Notes: a model not told the origin generated them from the letters alone. A DNA stretch of 64,000 nucleotides from JBBRHQ01 sp963781345 (GCA_963781345.1 CAWAFQ010000014.1:372001-436000), one strand, 5' to 3'. Shown: positions 7,890-16,757, numbered from the stretch's first letter. Made by a program: numbers and translations.

Positions 7890-8330
7890 ATGGCAGACGA
7901 GACGATCCTCGAACAGGTCCAGGCCGACGTGCGCACGGCGATGAAGGCCGGCGAGCGGGAGCGCGCCGGTGCCCTGCGGTTGATCGTCGATGCGCTGCAA
8001 AAGGACGCCAAGCTCGGCAAGGGCGATGAGATCGCGGTGCTGCAGAGGGAGCGCAAGAAGCGGCTCGAGGCCGCCGAGGCCTTCGCCGCCGGAGGCCGCT
8101 CCGAGCAGGCCGAGGTCGAGCGGCTCGAGGCCGAGATGATCGACGCCTACCTCCCCGATCAGCTCTCCGACGATGAGCTCGGAGCGCTGGCGCAGGAGGC
8201 GGTCGAGGAGGCGGGGGCCACCGAGCAGCGCGACATGGGAAAGGTGATGTCGTTGCTGATGCCGAAAGTCGGCGGGCGCGCCGACGGCAGGCGCGTCAGC
8301 CAGGCGGTGCGGGAACGGCTTGGCTCGTAG
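7890..8330 (+). CDS. GatB/YqeY domain protein
   Basis: A 146-residue, almost wholly helical YqeY protein, homologous to the tRNA-binding tail domain of GatB. It shows the family pattern of an N-terminal helix (ILEQVQADVRTAMKAGERER), then LRLIVDALQ, and a C-terminal domain with AYLPDQLSDDEL and GKVMSLLMPKVGGRADG. Such proteins are thought to bind tRNA or assist amidotransferase-type reactions, but the role of the stand-alone form is not settled. It overlaps phoH by 11 bases. Confidence 0.9.
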   Translation: MADETILEQVQADVRTAMKAGERERAGALRLIVDALQKDAKLGKGDEIAVLQRERKKRLEAAEAFAAGGRSEQAEVERLEAEMIDAYLPDQLSDDELGALAQEAVEEAGATEQRDMGKVMSLLMPKVGGRADGRRVSQAVRERLGS

Positions 8331-9312
8331 GCAGCTGACCCTCGAGAACACCGTCGCCGCCGAGCTCGCGGGCTCCGAGGACGCGGTCATCCGCGCCCTT
8401 CAGGGCCACCTCGACTGTGACCTGCACCTGCGCGGCAACGTCCTCACCCTCGACGGCTCCGACTCCGGTGTCCAGAGCGCCGCGACGGTCGTCGACGAGC
8501 TGGTCGAGCTGATTGAGCAGGGGCACGAGATCGCGCCGGGAACGATCGAGGCCGTGACCGGGGCGCTCGACGCGCACGAGAGCCCGGCGGCGATCCTCGA
8601 GGACGTCGTCTGGCGCCACCGCAACACCAAGGTGGCGCCGAAGACGCTCAACCAGAAGCGCTACGTCGACTCGATCCGCAGCCACACGATCACCTTCGGG
8701 ATCGGCCCGGCCGGCACCGGCAAGACCTTTCTCGCGGTGGCGATGGCGGCGGCGGCGCTGGCCGAGGGCCAGGTCCAGCGGATCATCCTCACCCGCCCCG
8801 CGGTCGAGGCGGGGGAGAGGCTCGGGTTCCTTCCAGGAGACATCCAGGCGAAGGTCGACCCCTACCTGCGTCCCCTCTTCGACGCGCTCTACGACATGCT
8901 CGATCCCGATCGCGTCAACGGCTACTTCGACCGCGGAGTGATCGAGGTCGCACCGCTCGCCTTCATGCGCGGCCGCACCCTCAACGACTCCTTCGTGATC
9001 CTCGATGAGGCCCAGAACACCAGCCCCGAGCAGATGAAGATGTTCCTGACCCGGCTCGGATTCAACTCGCGGATGGTGGTCACCGGCGACATCACCCAGA
9101 TCGACCTCCCTGCCGAGCAGCGCTCGGGCCTGATCGTTGTCCGCGAGATCCTCGAGCAGGTTCCCGACATCTCCTTCATCCGCTTCGGCGGTGAGGATGT
9201 GGTCCGCCACAAGCTCGTTCAGCGGATCGTCGCCGCCTACGGCGAGCACGCCGAGCGAGCCGAGCGCCGGCCTCCTCGCGCCGGCGGCGACGCGCCTGCG
9301 GGCGAGCATTGA
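8320..9312 (+). CDS. phoH: PhoH-family ATPase
   Basis: A 330-residue PhoH-like P-loop ATPase of the family placed beside ybeY in most bacteria and linked to RNA metabolism. It has an N-terminal KH-like region (residues 1-110), Walker A GPAGTGKTFLA, the segment RPAVEAGERLGFLPGD, Walker B FVILDEAQNTSPEQMKMFLT and GDITQIDLP. The TTG start lies inside the end of yqeY, and the stop overlaps the ybeY start (TTGA). Confidence 0.93.
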   Translation: MARRQLTLENTVAAELAGSEDAVIRALQGHLDCDLHLRGNVLTLDGSDSGVQSAATVVDELVELIEQGHEIAPGTIEAVTGALDAHESPAAILEDVVWRHRNTKVAPKTLNQKRYVDSIRSHTITFGIGPAGTGKTFLAVAMAAAALAEGQVQRIILTRPAVEAGERLGFLPGDIQAKVDPYLRPLFDALYDMLDPDRVNGYFDRGVIEVAPLAFMRGRTLNDSFVILDEAQNTSPEQMKMFLTRLGFNSRMVVTGDITQIDLPAEQRSGLIVVREILEQVPDISFIRFGGEDVVRHKLVQRIVAAYGEHAERAERRPPRAGGDAPAGEH

Positions 9313-9710
9313 GCACGGACCTCTCCGATGTCCCGGCCGAGCTGCGTGAGGCGGTGGCTGCGGCGCTGGCGGCCGCCGGCGTCGACGATGGCCATATCGC
9401 AGTCGAGATTGTCGACCCCGCGAGAATCGCCGAGCTCAATCTCGCCCACCGCGGGGTCGAGGGCCCGACCGACGTGCTCGCCTTTCCGCTCGACGGCGCC
9501 GGCCCGGCGACCGGCCCTCGCGAGATCGGCGACGTCGTCCTCTGCCCCGAGCAGTGCAGCGACGCTGCCGAGGCGGCGGTCCACGGGACGCTCCACCTCT
9601 GCGGGTTCGACCACGAGCGCGATCATGGGGAGATGCTCAGGGTCCAGGCGGAGGTGATGGGACGGCTGAAGGAAGCGGAAGGCAGAGAGCACAAAGCCGA
9701 GGGCTCGTGA
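9309..9710 (+). CDS. ybeY: Endoribonuclease YbeY (16S rRNA 3' maturation)
   Basis: YbeY is a zinc-dependent single-strand endoribonuclease for 16S rRNA maturation and ribosome quality control. The 133-residue protein has the zinc motif HGTLHLCGFDHERDH, with its three conserved histidines, and the upstream strand LNLAHRGVEGPTDVLAFPL. TTG start overlaps the phoH stop, and its TGA overlaps the era GTG. The tail after the motif is short and charged. Confidence 0.93.
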   Translation: MSTDLSDVPAELREAVAAALAAAGVDDGHIAVEIVDPARIAELNLAHRGVEGPTDVLAFPLDGAGPATGPREIGDVVLCPEQCSDAAEAAVHGTLHLCGFDHERDHGEMLRVQAEVMGRLKEAEGREHKAEGS

Positions 9711-10600
9711 CCCGGTCCGGATTCGTCGGTCTCGCGGGGCGACCGAACGTCGGCAAGTCGACGCTCGTCAACGCGATCGTCGGGCGCCATGTGGCGATCG
9801 TCTCCGAGCGCCCGCAGACGACCCGGCGCGCCGCCCGCGGCGTCGCCACGGACACCGAGGCGGGCTGGCAGCTCGTCCTCGTCGACCTCCCCGGCGTCCA
9901 GCGCCCACGCGACGTCCTCACCGAGCGAATGCAGCGCAGGGTCGAGCGCGAGCTCGCCGACGCCGATGTCGCGCTGCTGGTCGTCAACGGGGAGGAGGGG
10001 GTCGGGCCCGGAGACCGCTTCATCGCCAGCGCCCTGCTCGGGGCAAACGCGAAGGTCCCAGTGGTCTGCGTCGTCAACAAGGTCGACCGGATGAGCCCGC
10101 AGGAAACGGTCACGGTTCTCAGTGACGCGATCGCCCTCGACGTCGTCGGCGAGGTCTTCCCGGTCAGTGCCAAGACCGGGGAGGGGCTCGACGAGCTGGT
10201 CGCCAGGCTCACGGAGATGATGCCGGAGGGCACCTACATGTACCCGCCGGGCGACACCAGCGACCAGCCGAGCGAGGTCCTGCTGGCGGAGCTGATCCGC
10301 GAGCAGGTTCTGAATCGGACCCGCGATGAGATCCCGCACTCGGTCGAGGTCTCGGTCACAGACGTCTCCACCCGCGAGGACGGCCTGGTCACGATCCGCG
10401 CCGAGATCTGGGCTGACACCGAGTCCCAAAAGGGGATCCTTATCGGCTCGGGCGGCCGCAAGATCGGTGAGATCGGCGCTGGAGCCCGGCGCGAGCTCGA
10501 GCGCGAGCTCGACGCCCACGTCCACCTCGACCTCCAGGTCAAGGTTCGCCGCCACTGGCGCCGGGACCCCACCCTCCTAGACCGCCTAGGCATCGAGTAG
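9707..10600 (+). CDS. era: GTPase Era
   Basis: Era is a Ras-like GTPase that binds the 3' end of 16S rRNA and acts in 30S assembly. The 297-residue protein shows G1 GRPNVGKSTLVNA, G2 PQTTRRA, G3 DLPGVQ, G4 NKVD and a C-terminal KH domain with LIGSGGRKIGEIGAGARREL. G3 reads DLPG rather than the more common DTPG. The GTG start (GTGA overlap with ybeY) places G1 at the correct distance; a longer in-frame extension to 9554 would run through ybeY and is rejected. Confidence 0.95.
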   Translation: MTRSGFVGLAGRPNVGKSTLVNAIVGRHVAIVSERPQTTRRAARGVATDTEAGWQLVLVDLPGVQRPRDVLTERMQRRVERELADADVALLVVNGEEGVGPGDRFIASALLGANAKVPVVCVVNKVDRMSPQETVTVLSDAIALDVVGEVFPVSAKTGEGLDELVARLTEMMPEGTYMYPPGDTSDQPSEVLLAELIREQVLNRTRDEIPHSVEVSVTDVSTREDGLVTIRAEIWADTESQKGILIGSGGRKIGEIGAGARRELERELDAHVHLDLQVKVRRHWRRDPTLLDRLGIE

Positions 10601-10627
10601 CCCCCGGCGGCCCCGGCCGCCCGGGGG
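10601..10627 (+). terminator. GC-rich hairpin after era
   Basis: Arms cccccggcgg (10601-10610) and ccgcccggggg (10617-10627) pair with one bulge around a 6-base loop, directly after the era stop. No T-tract, so intrinsic termination is only a suggestion. Confidence 0.45.
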
Positions 10628-10635
10628 GCAGGTGC

Positions 10636-10690
10636 GGGGCCGAACCTTACGTTTTGCCTTCATTTCAGAGCAAACGTAAGTCTCGGCCCC
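10636..10690. repeat. 19-bp inverted repeat with start codon in loop
   Basis: Arms at 10636-10654 and 10672-10690 match at 17 of 19 positions, with a 17-base loop. On the minus strand the loop carries an ATG (10661-10663) opening a 25-codon frame (MKAKRKVRPR...) that runs through the other arm and ends inside era at 10586. It resembles the palindrome at the DUF559 gene start (25090-25138) in design, not in sequence. It lies upstream of the hisIE promoter. Confidence 0.8.
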
Positions 10691-10723
10691 GGCGGGGGCT
10701 GAAGTCGCGGCCCCGCGCGGCCG

Positions 10724-10729
10724 TAAACT
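10724..10729 (+). promoter_or_regulatory. Probable -10 element of hisIE (leaderless)
   Basis: TAAACT is followed by 6 bases and the ATG at 10736; no Shine-Dalgarno is present. Confidence 0.5.
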
Positions 10730-10735
10730 CGCTGC

Positions 10736-11383
10736 ATGCTCGAGGGGATTCGCTTCGACGAGGCGGGGCTCGTGCCCTGCGTCACCCAGGACCACGCCAG
10801 CGGCGAGGTCCTGACGCTCGCCTACATGAGCGAGGAATCGCTGCGGCTCACCGTGGAGACGGGCGATGTCCACTACTTCAGCCGCTCGCGCAACGAGATC
10901 TGGCGAAAGGGCGAGACCTCGGGCAACACTCAGCGAGTTCTCCGGCTCCGCTACGACTGCGACGGCGACGCGATCCTCGCCCTGGTCGAGGCGGCCGGCC
11001 CCGCCTGCCACAGCGGCGAGCGCAGCTGCTTCTACCGCGACCTCGGCGGCGCCGCGTCGACCGCTCCCGACGCCCCGCGGGCCGAGGACGAGCCGGCGCC
11101 GGTCGCCCACGAGGCCCTCGCCGCGCTCGAGCGGACGCTTCGCTCGCGCGCCGCCGAGCGACCGCCGGGCAGCTACTCGGTCGAGCTGCTCGACGATCCG
11201 GCGCGGATCGGCGAGAAGGTCGCCGAGGAGGCCGAGGAGGTGGTGCGCGCTGGCCGCGAGGAGAGCGACGAGCGCGTCGCCTCGGAGGCCGCCGACCTCC
11301 TCTACCACCTGAGCGTGCTGCTGGTCTCACGCGGCGTCCCGCTCAGCGACGCGCTGGAGGTGCTCAATGCCCGTCGGGACTGA
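10736..11383 (+). CDS. hisIE: Bifunctional phosphoribosyl-AMP cyclohydrolase / phosphoribosyl-ATP pyrophosphatase
   Basis: This fusion performs steps 2 and 3 of histidine synthesis. Residues 1-110 are HisI: GLVPCVTQDHASGEVLTLAYM, FSRSRNEIWRKGETSGN and a metal-binding CDGDAILALVEAAGPACHSG. Residues 120-215 are HisE, a helical MazG-like pyrophosphohydrolase with KVAEEAEEVVRAG and EAADLLYHLSVLL. Fused HisIE is usual in proteobacteria and several other phyla, whereas many actinomycetes keep the genes apart. It overlaps trpE by 17 bases, linking His and Trp synthesis. Confidence 0.94.
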   Translation: MLEGIRFDEAGLVPCVTQDHASGEVLTLAYMSEESLRLTVETGDVHYFSRSRNEIWRKGETSGNTQRVLRLRYDCDGDAILALVEAAGPACHSGERSCFYRDLGGAASTAPDAPRAEDEPAPVAHEALAALERTLRSRAAERPPGSYSVELLDDPARIGEKVAEEAEEVVRAGREESDERVASEAADLLYHLSVLLVSRGVPLSDALEVLNARRD

Positions 11384-12908
11384 GCCCGAGCTGCTGAGGA
11401 TGGAGCCGGGCCTGGAGGAGGCACGCGAGCTCGCCAAGCAGGGCAACGTCGTCCCGATCCGTCTCACGGTCGTCGATGACTGTGAGACGCCGGTCTCCGC
11501 CTTCCTCAAGCTGAGCGCCGGCGACGGTGCCGCAAATCCCTGCTTCCTGCTCGAATCGGCCGAGCAGGGACAGGTCGGGCGCTACTCATTCCTCGGCTTC
11601 CGGCCGCGGGCGATGCTTCGCTGGAGCGAGGGGGTGCTGCATGAGTGGAGTGGCGAGGCGGCCGCGATGGGCGGCCCGCCGAGCGCCGCGAGCGACGCCC
11701 CGGACCCATACGGCGCGGTCTCCGACTACCTGGCGCGGTTCCGCCCGGCGCCGGTCGAGGGACTGCCACCCTTCGCGGGCGGCGCCGTCGGCTTCTTCGG
11801 CTACGACCTCGTCCGCACGGTCGAGCCGCTCGGGGAGCCCAATCCCGACCCGCTCGGCCTCCCGGACATGGCGCTGATGATCACCGACGTGATGCTCGCC
11901 TTCGACCACCTCCGCCACGAGCTGACGATCCTCGCCTGCGCCTTCGCCGACGACGAGGGTGGCATCGACGCCGCCTATGCCCGCGCCGCCGAGGCGATCC
12001 ACGACATCCGCCGCCGCCTGCGCGGGCCGGTCCCCGCTCCCGGGGCGCCGGCCGTGGTCGAGGCGCCGCGATTCACCTCGAACATGGAGCGCGAGGAGTT
12101 CGAGGCCGCGGTCGAGCGGATCATCCGCTACATCCATGCCGGCGACGCCTTCCAGGTCGTCCCCTCGCAGCGTTTCACGGCCCCGGCGCCGGTGGAGCCC
12201 TTCTCGATCTACCGAGGCCTGCGCGCGGTCAATCCCTCCCCCTACATGTACTTCCTCGAGTTCGGTGACTTCCAGATCGCCGGCGCCTCGCCGGAGCCCC
12301 TGGTCAAGGTCAGCGGCCGCCGGGTCGAGACCCGGCCGATCGCAGGCACCTATCCGCGCGGCGACAACGAGGAGCACGATCGCCGCCTGGCGGAGCGTCT
12401 CGTCAACGACCCCAAGGAGCGCGCCGAGCACGTGATGCTGGTCGACCTCAGCCGCAACGATCTCGGCAGGGTCTGCGAGTACGGCAGCGTCAGCGTCGAC
12501 GAGCTGATGGTGGTGGAGACCTACTCGCACGTGCTCCACATCGTCAGCCAGGTTTCCGGGACGCTGCGGGAGGAAATCGGGGCGATGGACGTGCTGCGCT
12601 CGGCGCTGCCGGCGGGGACTCTCTCCGGCGCCCCGAAGGTGAGGGCGATGCAGATCATCGACGAACTCGAAAAGCACAAGCGCTGCTCCTACGGTGGAGC
12701 GATCGGCTACCTCTCCTGGGGCGGGGACCTCGACACCGCGATCCACATCCGCACGGTCGTCGTCAAGGACGGCCAGGTGCACGTTCAGGCCGGCGGGGGC
12801 ACCGTCGCCGACGCCCAGCCCGCCTACGAGTACAACGAGTCGGTGAACAAGGCGAAGGCGGTCTTCCGGGCGGTGGAGATGGCCTGCGAGCAACCGGACT
12901 GGCCATGA
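11367..12908 (+). CDS. trpE: Anthranilate synthase component I
   Basis: TrpE makes anthranilate from chorismate with ammonia supplied by TrpG. The 513-residue protein has the N-terminal Trp-binding domain (about residues 25-200, with LLESAEQGQVGRYSFLG, the region holding the feedback LLES motif) and the chorismate-binding domain with PSPYMYFLEF, RPIAGTYPRG, NDPKERAEHVMLVDLSRNDL and the C-terminal GGGTVADAQPAYEYNE. It overlaps trpG by ATGA. Feedback inhibition by tryptophan is expected from the intact LLES element. Confidence 0.95.
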   Translation: MPVGTEPELLRMEPGLEEARELAKQGNVVPIRLTVVDDCETPVSAFLKLSAGDGAANPCFLLESAEQGQVGRYSFLGFRPRAMLRWSEGVLHEWSGEAAAMGGPPSAASDAPDPYGAVSDYLARFRPAPVEGLPPFAGGAVGFFGYDLVRTVEPLGEPNPDPLGLPDMALMITDVMLAFDHLRHELTILACAFADDEGGIDAAYARAAEAIHDIRRRLRGPVPAPGAPAVVEAPRFTSNMEREEFEAAVERIIRYIHAGDAFQVVPSQRFTAPAPVEPFSIYRGLRAVNPSPYMYFLEFGDFQIAGASPEPLVKVSGRRVETRPIAGTYPRGDNEEHDRRLAERLVNDPKERAEHVMLVDLSRNDLGRVCEYGSVSVDELMVVETYSHVLHIVSQVSGTLREEIGAMDVLRSALPAGTLSGAPKVRAMQIIDELEKHKRCSYGGAIGYLSWGGDLDTAIHIRTVVVKDGQVHVQAGGGTVADAQPAYEYNESVNKAKAVFRAVEMACEQPDWP

Positions 12909-13555
12909 GCGGGGATCCCGAGGTCGAAAGCCGGAAGCCGGGGGGTCCGGTTCGGGTCCTGGTAGTCGACAACTACGACAGCTTCACCTACAACCTGGTG
13001 CAGTACCTGGGGGAGCTCGGGGCCGAGGTCGAGGTCGTTCGCAACGATCACGCGACGGTGGACGAGCTGCTCGCGCGCGAGCCCGATCGCCTCGTCATCT
13101 CTCCCGGACCCTGCACACCGGTCGAGGCCGGGATCTCGGTCGAGGCCGTGCGCGCCTTCGCCGAGACCGGGACCCCGGTCCTCGGCGTCTGCCTCGGCCA
13201 CCAGTCGCTGGTCGTGGCCTTCGGCGGCCGGGTCGTCCAGGGCGAGCCCGTCCACGGCAAGGACGCCGAGATATCCCACGACGGGCGCACTCTCTATCAG
13301 GGCCTGCCGAGTCCGTTCGTCGCCGGCCGCTACCACTCGCTAATCGCCGACCCGGACGAGATCCCGGACTCGCTCGAGGTCAGCGCGAACTCGGGCGACG
13401 TGGTCATGGGCGTGCGTCACCGGGAGCTTCCGGCCGAGGGTGTCCAGTTCCACCCGGAGTCGGTGCTGACGCCGATGGGGATGGTGCTGTTGCAGAACTT
13501 CCTCGGAGAGGCGCAGAGCGGGATAGGGAAGGTGGAGGGCTCGGATGCCGAATGA
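12905..13555 (+). CDS. trpG: Anthranilate synthase component II (glutamine amidotransferase)
   Basis: A class-I glutamine amidotransferase that gives ammonia to TrpE. The triad is visible: Cys96 in GVCLGHQS, and the His-x-Glu pair in VQFHPESVLTP near residues 181-183. The N terminus LVVDNYDSFTYNLVQYLGELG is typical for TrpG/PabA. It may also serve p-aminobenzoate synthesis. The ATG overlaps the trpE stop and its 3' end overlaps trpD by 11 bases. Confidence 0.95.
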   Translation: MSGDPEVESRKPGGPVRVLVVDNYDSFTYNLVQYLGELGAEVEVVRNDHATVDELLAREPDRLVISPGPCTPVEAGISVEAVRAFAETGTPVLGVCLGHQSLVVAFGGRVVQGEPVHGKDAEISHDGRTLYQGLPSPFVAGRYHSLIADPDEIPDSLEVSANSGDVVMGVRHRELPAEGVQFHPESVLTPMGMVLLQNFLGEAQSGIGKVEGSDAE

Positions 13556-14579
13556 GATCCTGATGCGCGCGATAGACGCCGTCTGCGACGGCGATCACCT
13601 AACCGCCGACCACGCCTCCGCGGTGTTGGCCGAGATCATGGAGGGGCGGGCGGGGGAGGTTGAGACCGGTGCCTTCCTGATCGCGCTGCGGGCGAAGGGG
13701 GAGACGGTGCCTGAGCTGGTCGGGCTGGCGCGGACGATGCGCTCGCTGGCGGCGCCGGTCAGCGCCGCCCGCGGCGACCTGCTCGACACCGCCGGCACCG
13801 GTGGAGGCCCCTCCACCTTCAACGTATCGACGGCGGCTGCGCTGGTTGCCGCCGGCGCCGGCTGCGCCGTCGCCAAGCACGGCAACCGCTCCAGCACCAG
13901 TCGCTGCGGCTCCGCCGACCTGCTCGAGGCGCTCGGGGTGACGATCGAGCTTGCTCCCGAGGCCGTCGGCCGCTGCATCGACGAGGTCGGGTTCGGGTTC
14001 ATGTTCGCCCCCCGCCACCATGCGGCGATGGCCCACGTGGTCGGGGTCCGCAGGGAGCTCGCGGTGCGCACCATCTTCAACTTCCTCGGCCCCCTGACCA
14101 ACCCGGCCGCCGCCAGCCGCCAGCTCCTCGGAGTCTCCGACCGCCGCTACCAGGAGACGATCGCCGAGGCCCTGGTCGGCCTCGGTAGCGAGCGGGCGAT
14201 GGTCGTCTCCGCCGAGGACGGCCTCGACGAGCTCTCGACCGCTTCGCGGACCCGGGTGATCGAGGTCCGCGACGGGGGAACCCAGGAGTGGTTCACCGAC
14301 CCCGGCGAGTTCGGGCTCGCCGAGGCGCCGCTGGAGGCGGTCGCGGGGGGCTCGCCCGAGGAGAACGCCACGGTGGTGCGGGCGATACTCGAGGGGGAGC
14401 CGGGCCCGGGTGCCGACCTGGTCGCGCTCAACGCCGGCGCGGCGATCTACCTTGGCGGCCGCGCCGGGGACATCGGGGCCGGAGTGGAGCGGGCCGCGGA
14501 GACGATCGCCTCGGGCGCCGCCCGCAACATCCTCGACAGACTCGTCGCGACCACGGCCGAATTGGCCGCGGTCAACTAG
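13545..14579 (+). CDS. trpD: Anthranilate phosphoribosyltransferase
   Basis: TrpD transfers phosphoribosyl from PRPP to anthranilate. The 344-residue protein shows the PRPP loop DTAGTGGGPSTFNVSTAAALV, the KHGNRSSTSRCGSADLLEALG segment and FMFAPRHHAAMAHVVGVRRELAVRTIFN. Overlap with trpG and the same direction make it part of the hisIE-trpEGD unit. Length matches the family. Confidence 0.95.
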   Translation: MPNEILMRAIDAVCDGDHLTADHASAVLAEIMEGRAGEVETGAFLIALRAKGETVPELVGLARTMRSLAAPVSAARGDLLDTAGTGGGPSTFNVSTAAALVAAGAGCAVAKHGNRSSTSRCGSADLLEALGVTIELAPEAVGRCIDEVGFGFMFAPRHHAAMAHVVGVRRELAVRTIFNFLGPLTNPAAASRQLLGVSDRRYQETIAEALVGLGSERAMVVSAEDGLDELSTASRTRVIEVRDGGTQEWFTDPGEFGLAEAPLEAVAGGSPEENATVVRAILEGEPGPGADLVALNAGAAIYLGGRAGDIGAGVERAAETIASGAARNILDRLVATTAELAAVN

Positions 14580-14593
14580 GGTCCACACTTCGG

Positions 14594-15403
14594 ATGGGGA
14601 TCATCGAGCAGCTCATCTCCTCGGCCCGCGACGGCGTCGAGCGCAGGCGCGAGCAGGTGCCATTGGCGGATCTCGAATCCCGCCTCGGCTCACGCGGCGA
14701 GGACGACCGACCCTTCAGCGAGGCCCTGGTTCGTCCCGGGCTATCGCTGATCGCCGAATTCAAGCGCCGCTCTCCCAGCGCCGGCGACATCGCCCCCGGG
14801 ACCGATCTGGCCGCGCAGGTGGAGGCCTACGAGCGCGGCGGCGCGGCTGCTCTCTCGATCCTCACCGACGAGGCCCACTTCGGCGGCTCCCTCGACGACC
14901 TGCGGGCCGCCAGGAGTGCCTCCGGGCTCCCGATCCTGCGCAAGGACTTCGTCGTCGATCCATACCAGCTCTACGAGGCGGCGGTCGGCGGCGCCGACGC
15001 GGTTCTGCTGATCGCGAAGGTGCTCGAGGACGACTCCCTCGGGCGTCTCCATGCCGAGGCCGAGGCGCTCGACCTCGACTGCCTGGTTGAGGTCCACGAC
15101 GGACCCGAGCTCGAGCGCGCCCTCGAGCAGGGTGCCGAGGTGATCGGGATCAACAACCGCAACCTCGACGAGGGCACGGTCGATGTGACGACCACCTACG
15201 AGCTGATGCCGGACGTGCCGGCCGGCAAGACGGTGGTCGCCGAGAGCGGAATCTCGCACCGGGCTGAGCTTGATGAGCTCGAGCGGGTCGGGGTAGACGC
15301 GGTGCTGATCGGGGAGGCGCTGATGCGCGCCGACGACGCCGAGGCGAAGACGCGCGAGCTGACGGGCTCCGATGAGGGAACCAGAGAGCACCAGCTGCCC
15401 TGA
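14594..15403 (+). CDS. trpC: Indole-3-glycerol phosphate synthase
   Basis: TrpC closes the indole ring from CdRP. The 269-residue TIM barrel has LIAEFKRRSPSAGDI (catalytic Lys), ALSILTDEAHFGGSLDDL, LPILRKDFVVDPYQLYEA, INNRNL and VVAESGISHRAEL. The ATG at 14594 follows the trpD stop by 14 bases; a TAGGGT hexamer spans the trpD stop but is 11 bases from the ATG. The next trp gene is displaced by an HtrA-type protease gene. Confidence 0.95.
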   Translation: MGIIEQLISSARDGVERRREQVPLADLESRLGSRGEDDRPFSEALVRPGLSLIAEFKRRSPSAGDIAPGTDLAAQVEAYERGGAAALSILTDEAHFGGSLDDLRAARSASGLPILRKDFVVDPYQLYEAAVGGADAVLLIAKVLEDDSLGRLHAEAEALDLDCLVEVHDGPELERALEQGAEVIGINNRNLDEGTVDVTTTYELMPDVPAGKTVVAESGISHRAELDELERVGVDAVLIGEALMRADDAEAKTRELTGSDEGTREHQLP

Positions 15404-15420
15404 GCCAGCGGGCACGGCTC

Positions 15421-15451
15421 TTTAGGAACTCTTTCGGGCCGGTTTAGGAAC
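15421..15451 (+). promoter_or_regulatory. Two 9-bp direct repeats 22 bp apart before the htrA-like gene
   Basis: tttaggaac occurs at 15421-15429 and 15443-15451, two helical turns apart, in the 79-base gap between trpC and the protease. The arrangement suits two regulator monomers on one DNA face or a recognition element of an alternative sigma factor. Confidence 0.45.
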
Positions 15452-15482
15452 GGCTCACCGGCTCCCCCGATGATTCCCTGCA

Positions 15483-16706
15483 ATGGGCAGGGTCAAGAGC
15501 TTCTTCCGCACATCGTTCGGTTCCGCCGTCCTCGGCGGCGGGGTGGTCGCGATCCTCGGGCTGGTGGGGATCTCCGCCGGCCTCGTCGACGCCCGGGGCG
15601 GCGAGACGACGATTGCCGCGGCGCCGCTGGCCGCGCCGGTGGTCGACACCCACAGCCAGGGCTCGACGAACACCGTCAACCAGATCTACCAGCGTGACGG
15701 CCAGGGCGTGGCCTTCATCCAGGCCGAGCAGCCGGCGCGGCCGGCCTCGCCGCTTGATCCCTTCGGCGGCTCGGGCGGCGGCCTCGCGACCGGGTCCGGG
15801 TTCCTGATCGACACCGAGGGCCATGTTCTCACCAACAACCACGTCGTCTCGGGAGCGAAGAAGATCGCGGTCAAGCTCGGCGACTCGGAGACGACCTACG
15901 ACGCCCAGGTGATCGGCACCGACCCCGCCACGGACCTGGCGCTGCTGAAGGTCGATGCGCCCGCCGACCAGCTCCATCCACTGGCGCTGGGTGACTCCTC
16001 GCAGATCCAGGTCGGAGATCCTGTGGTCGCGATCGGCAACCCCTTCGGTCTCGACCGCACGGTCACCAGCGGCATCGTCTCGGCCCTGCAGCGACAGATC
16101 CAGGCGCCCAACGGCTTCGCGATCTCGAACGTGGTCCAGACCGACGCCGCGATCAACCCCGGCAATTCCGGCGGCCCGCTGATCGACGCTGCCGGCCAGG
16201 TGATCGGTATCAACTCCCAGATCGAGACCGGTGGCGGGGGCAGCGGCAACGTCGGCATCGGTTTCGCGATCCCGATCAACACCGCCCGCGACGTCGTCAC
16301 CCAGCTCGAGACCAGCGGCGAGGTCAAGCACGCCTTCCTCGGAATCACCGGGGCGACGATCGACTCGACCCTGGCGAGTGCGGTCAATCTCCCCGTCGAC
16401 TCCGGCGTTCTCGTCCAGGACGTGGTCAAGGGCGGCCCGGCCGACGCGGCCGGTATCCGAGGCGGCAACACCTCGGCGACGATCGACGGCGCCAGTCTCA
16501 ACCTCGGCGGCGACATCATCACCCGGATTGACAGTCGCAAGATCACGACGATGGACGAGGTCGTCAGCATCGTCAACGGTGCCAGTCCCGGCGACACGCT
16601 CGACGTCACCTTCCTCCGCGCCGGCTCCACCAGGACCGCCACGGTCACCCTCGGCGACCGGCCGAGCTCGGTCAAGGACGCAGCCTCCCCGCCCTCGGGC
16701 AACTGA
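15483..16706 (+). CDS. HtrA/DegP-family serine protease with PDZ domain
   Basis: A 407-residue S1C protease, membrane-anchored by an N-terminal hydrophobic segment (residues 13-35), with its active domain outside the cytoplasm where it would degrade or refold damaged envelope proteins. The catalytic triad is His120 (TNNHVVSG), Asp151 (DPATDLALL) and Ser229 (NPGNSGGPL). A C-terminal PDZ domain occupies about residues 305-395 (GVLVQDVVKGGPADAAGI, GDIITRIDSRKI). It sits between trpC and trpF, yet trpF has its own promoter-like element, so the protease may be a separate stress-regulated unit. Confidence 0.92.
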   Translation: MGRVKSFFRTSFGSAVLGGGVVAILGLVGISAGLVDARGGETTIAAAPLAAPVVDTHSQGSTNTVNQIYQRDGQGVAFIQAEQPARPASPLDPFGGSGGGLATGSGFLIDTEGHVLTNNHVVSGAKKIAVKLGDSETTYDAQVIGTDPATDLALLKVDAPADQLHPLALGDSSQIQVGDPVVAIGNPFGLDRTVTSGIVSALQRQIQAPNGFAISNVVQTDAAINPGNSGGPLIDAAGQVIGINSQIETGGGGSGNVGIGFAIPINTARDVVTQLETSGEVKHAFLGITGATIDSTLASAVNLPVDSGVLVQDVVKGGPADAAGIRGGNTSATIDGASLNLGGDIITRIDSRKITTMDEVVSIVNGASPGDTLDVTFLRAGSTRTATVTLGDRPSSVKDAASPPSGN

Positions 16707-16757
16707 GTGGGCGCTGACCGCCGGTCCACGGCGGCGGGCCCCCGATGTGGGCTCGCG

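Noticed and set aside
9554..9706. Longer Era starting at 9554
   Set aside because: The extra 51 codons overlap ybeY in another frame and do not resemble Era; GTG 9707 places the G1 motif correctly.
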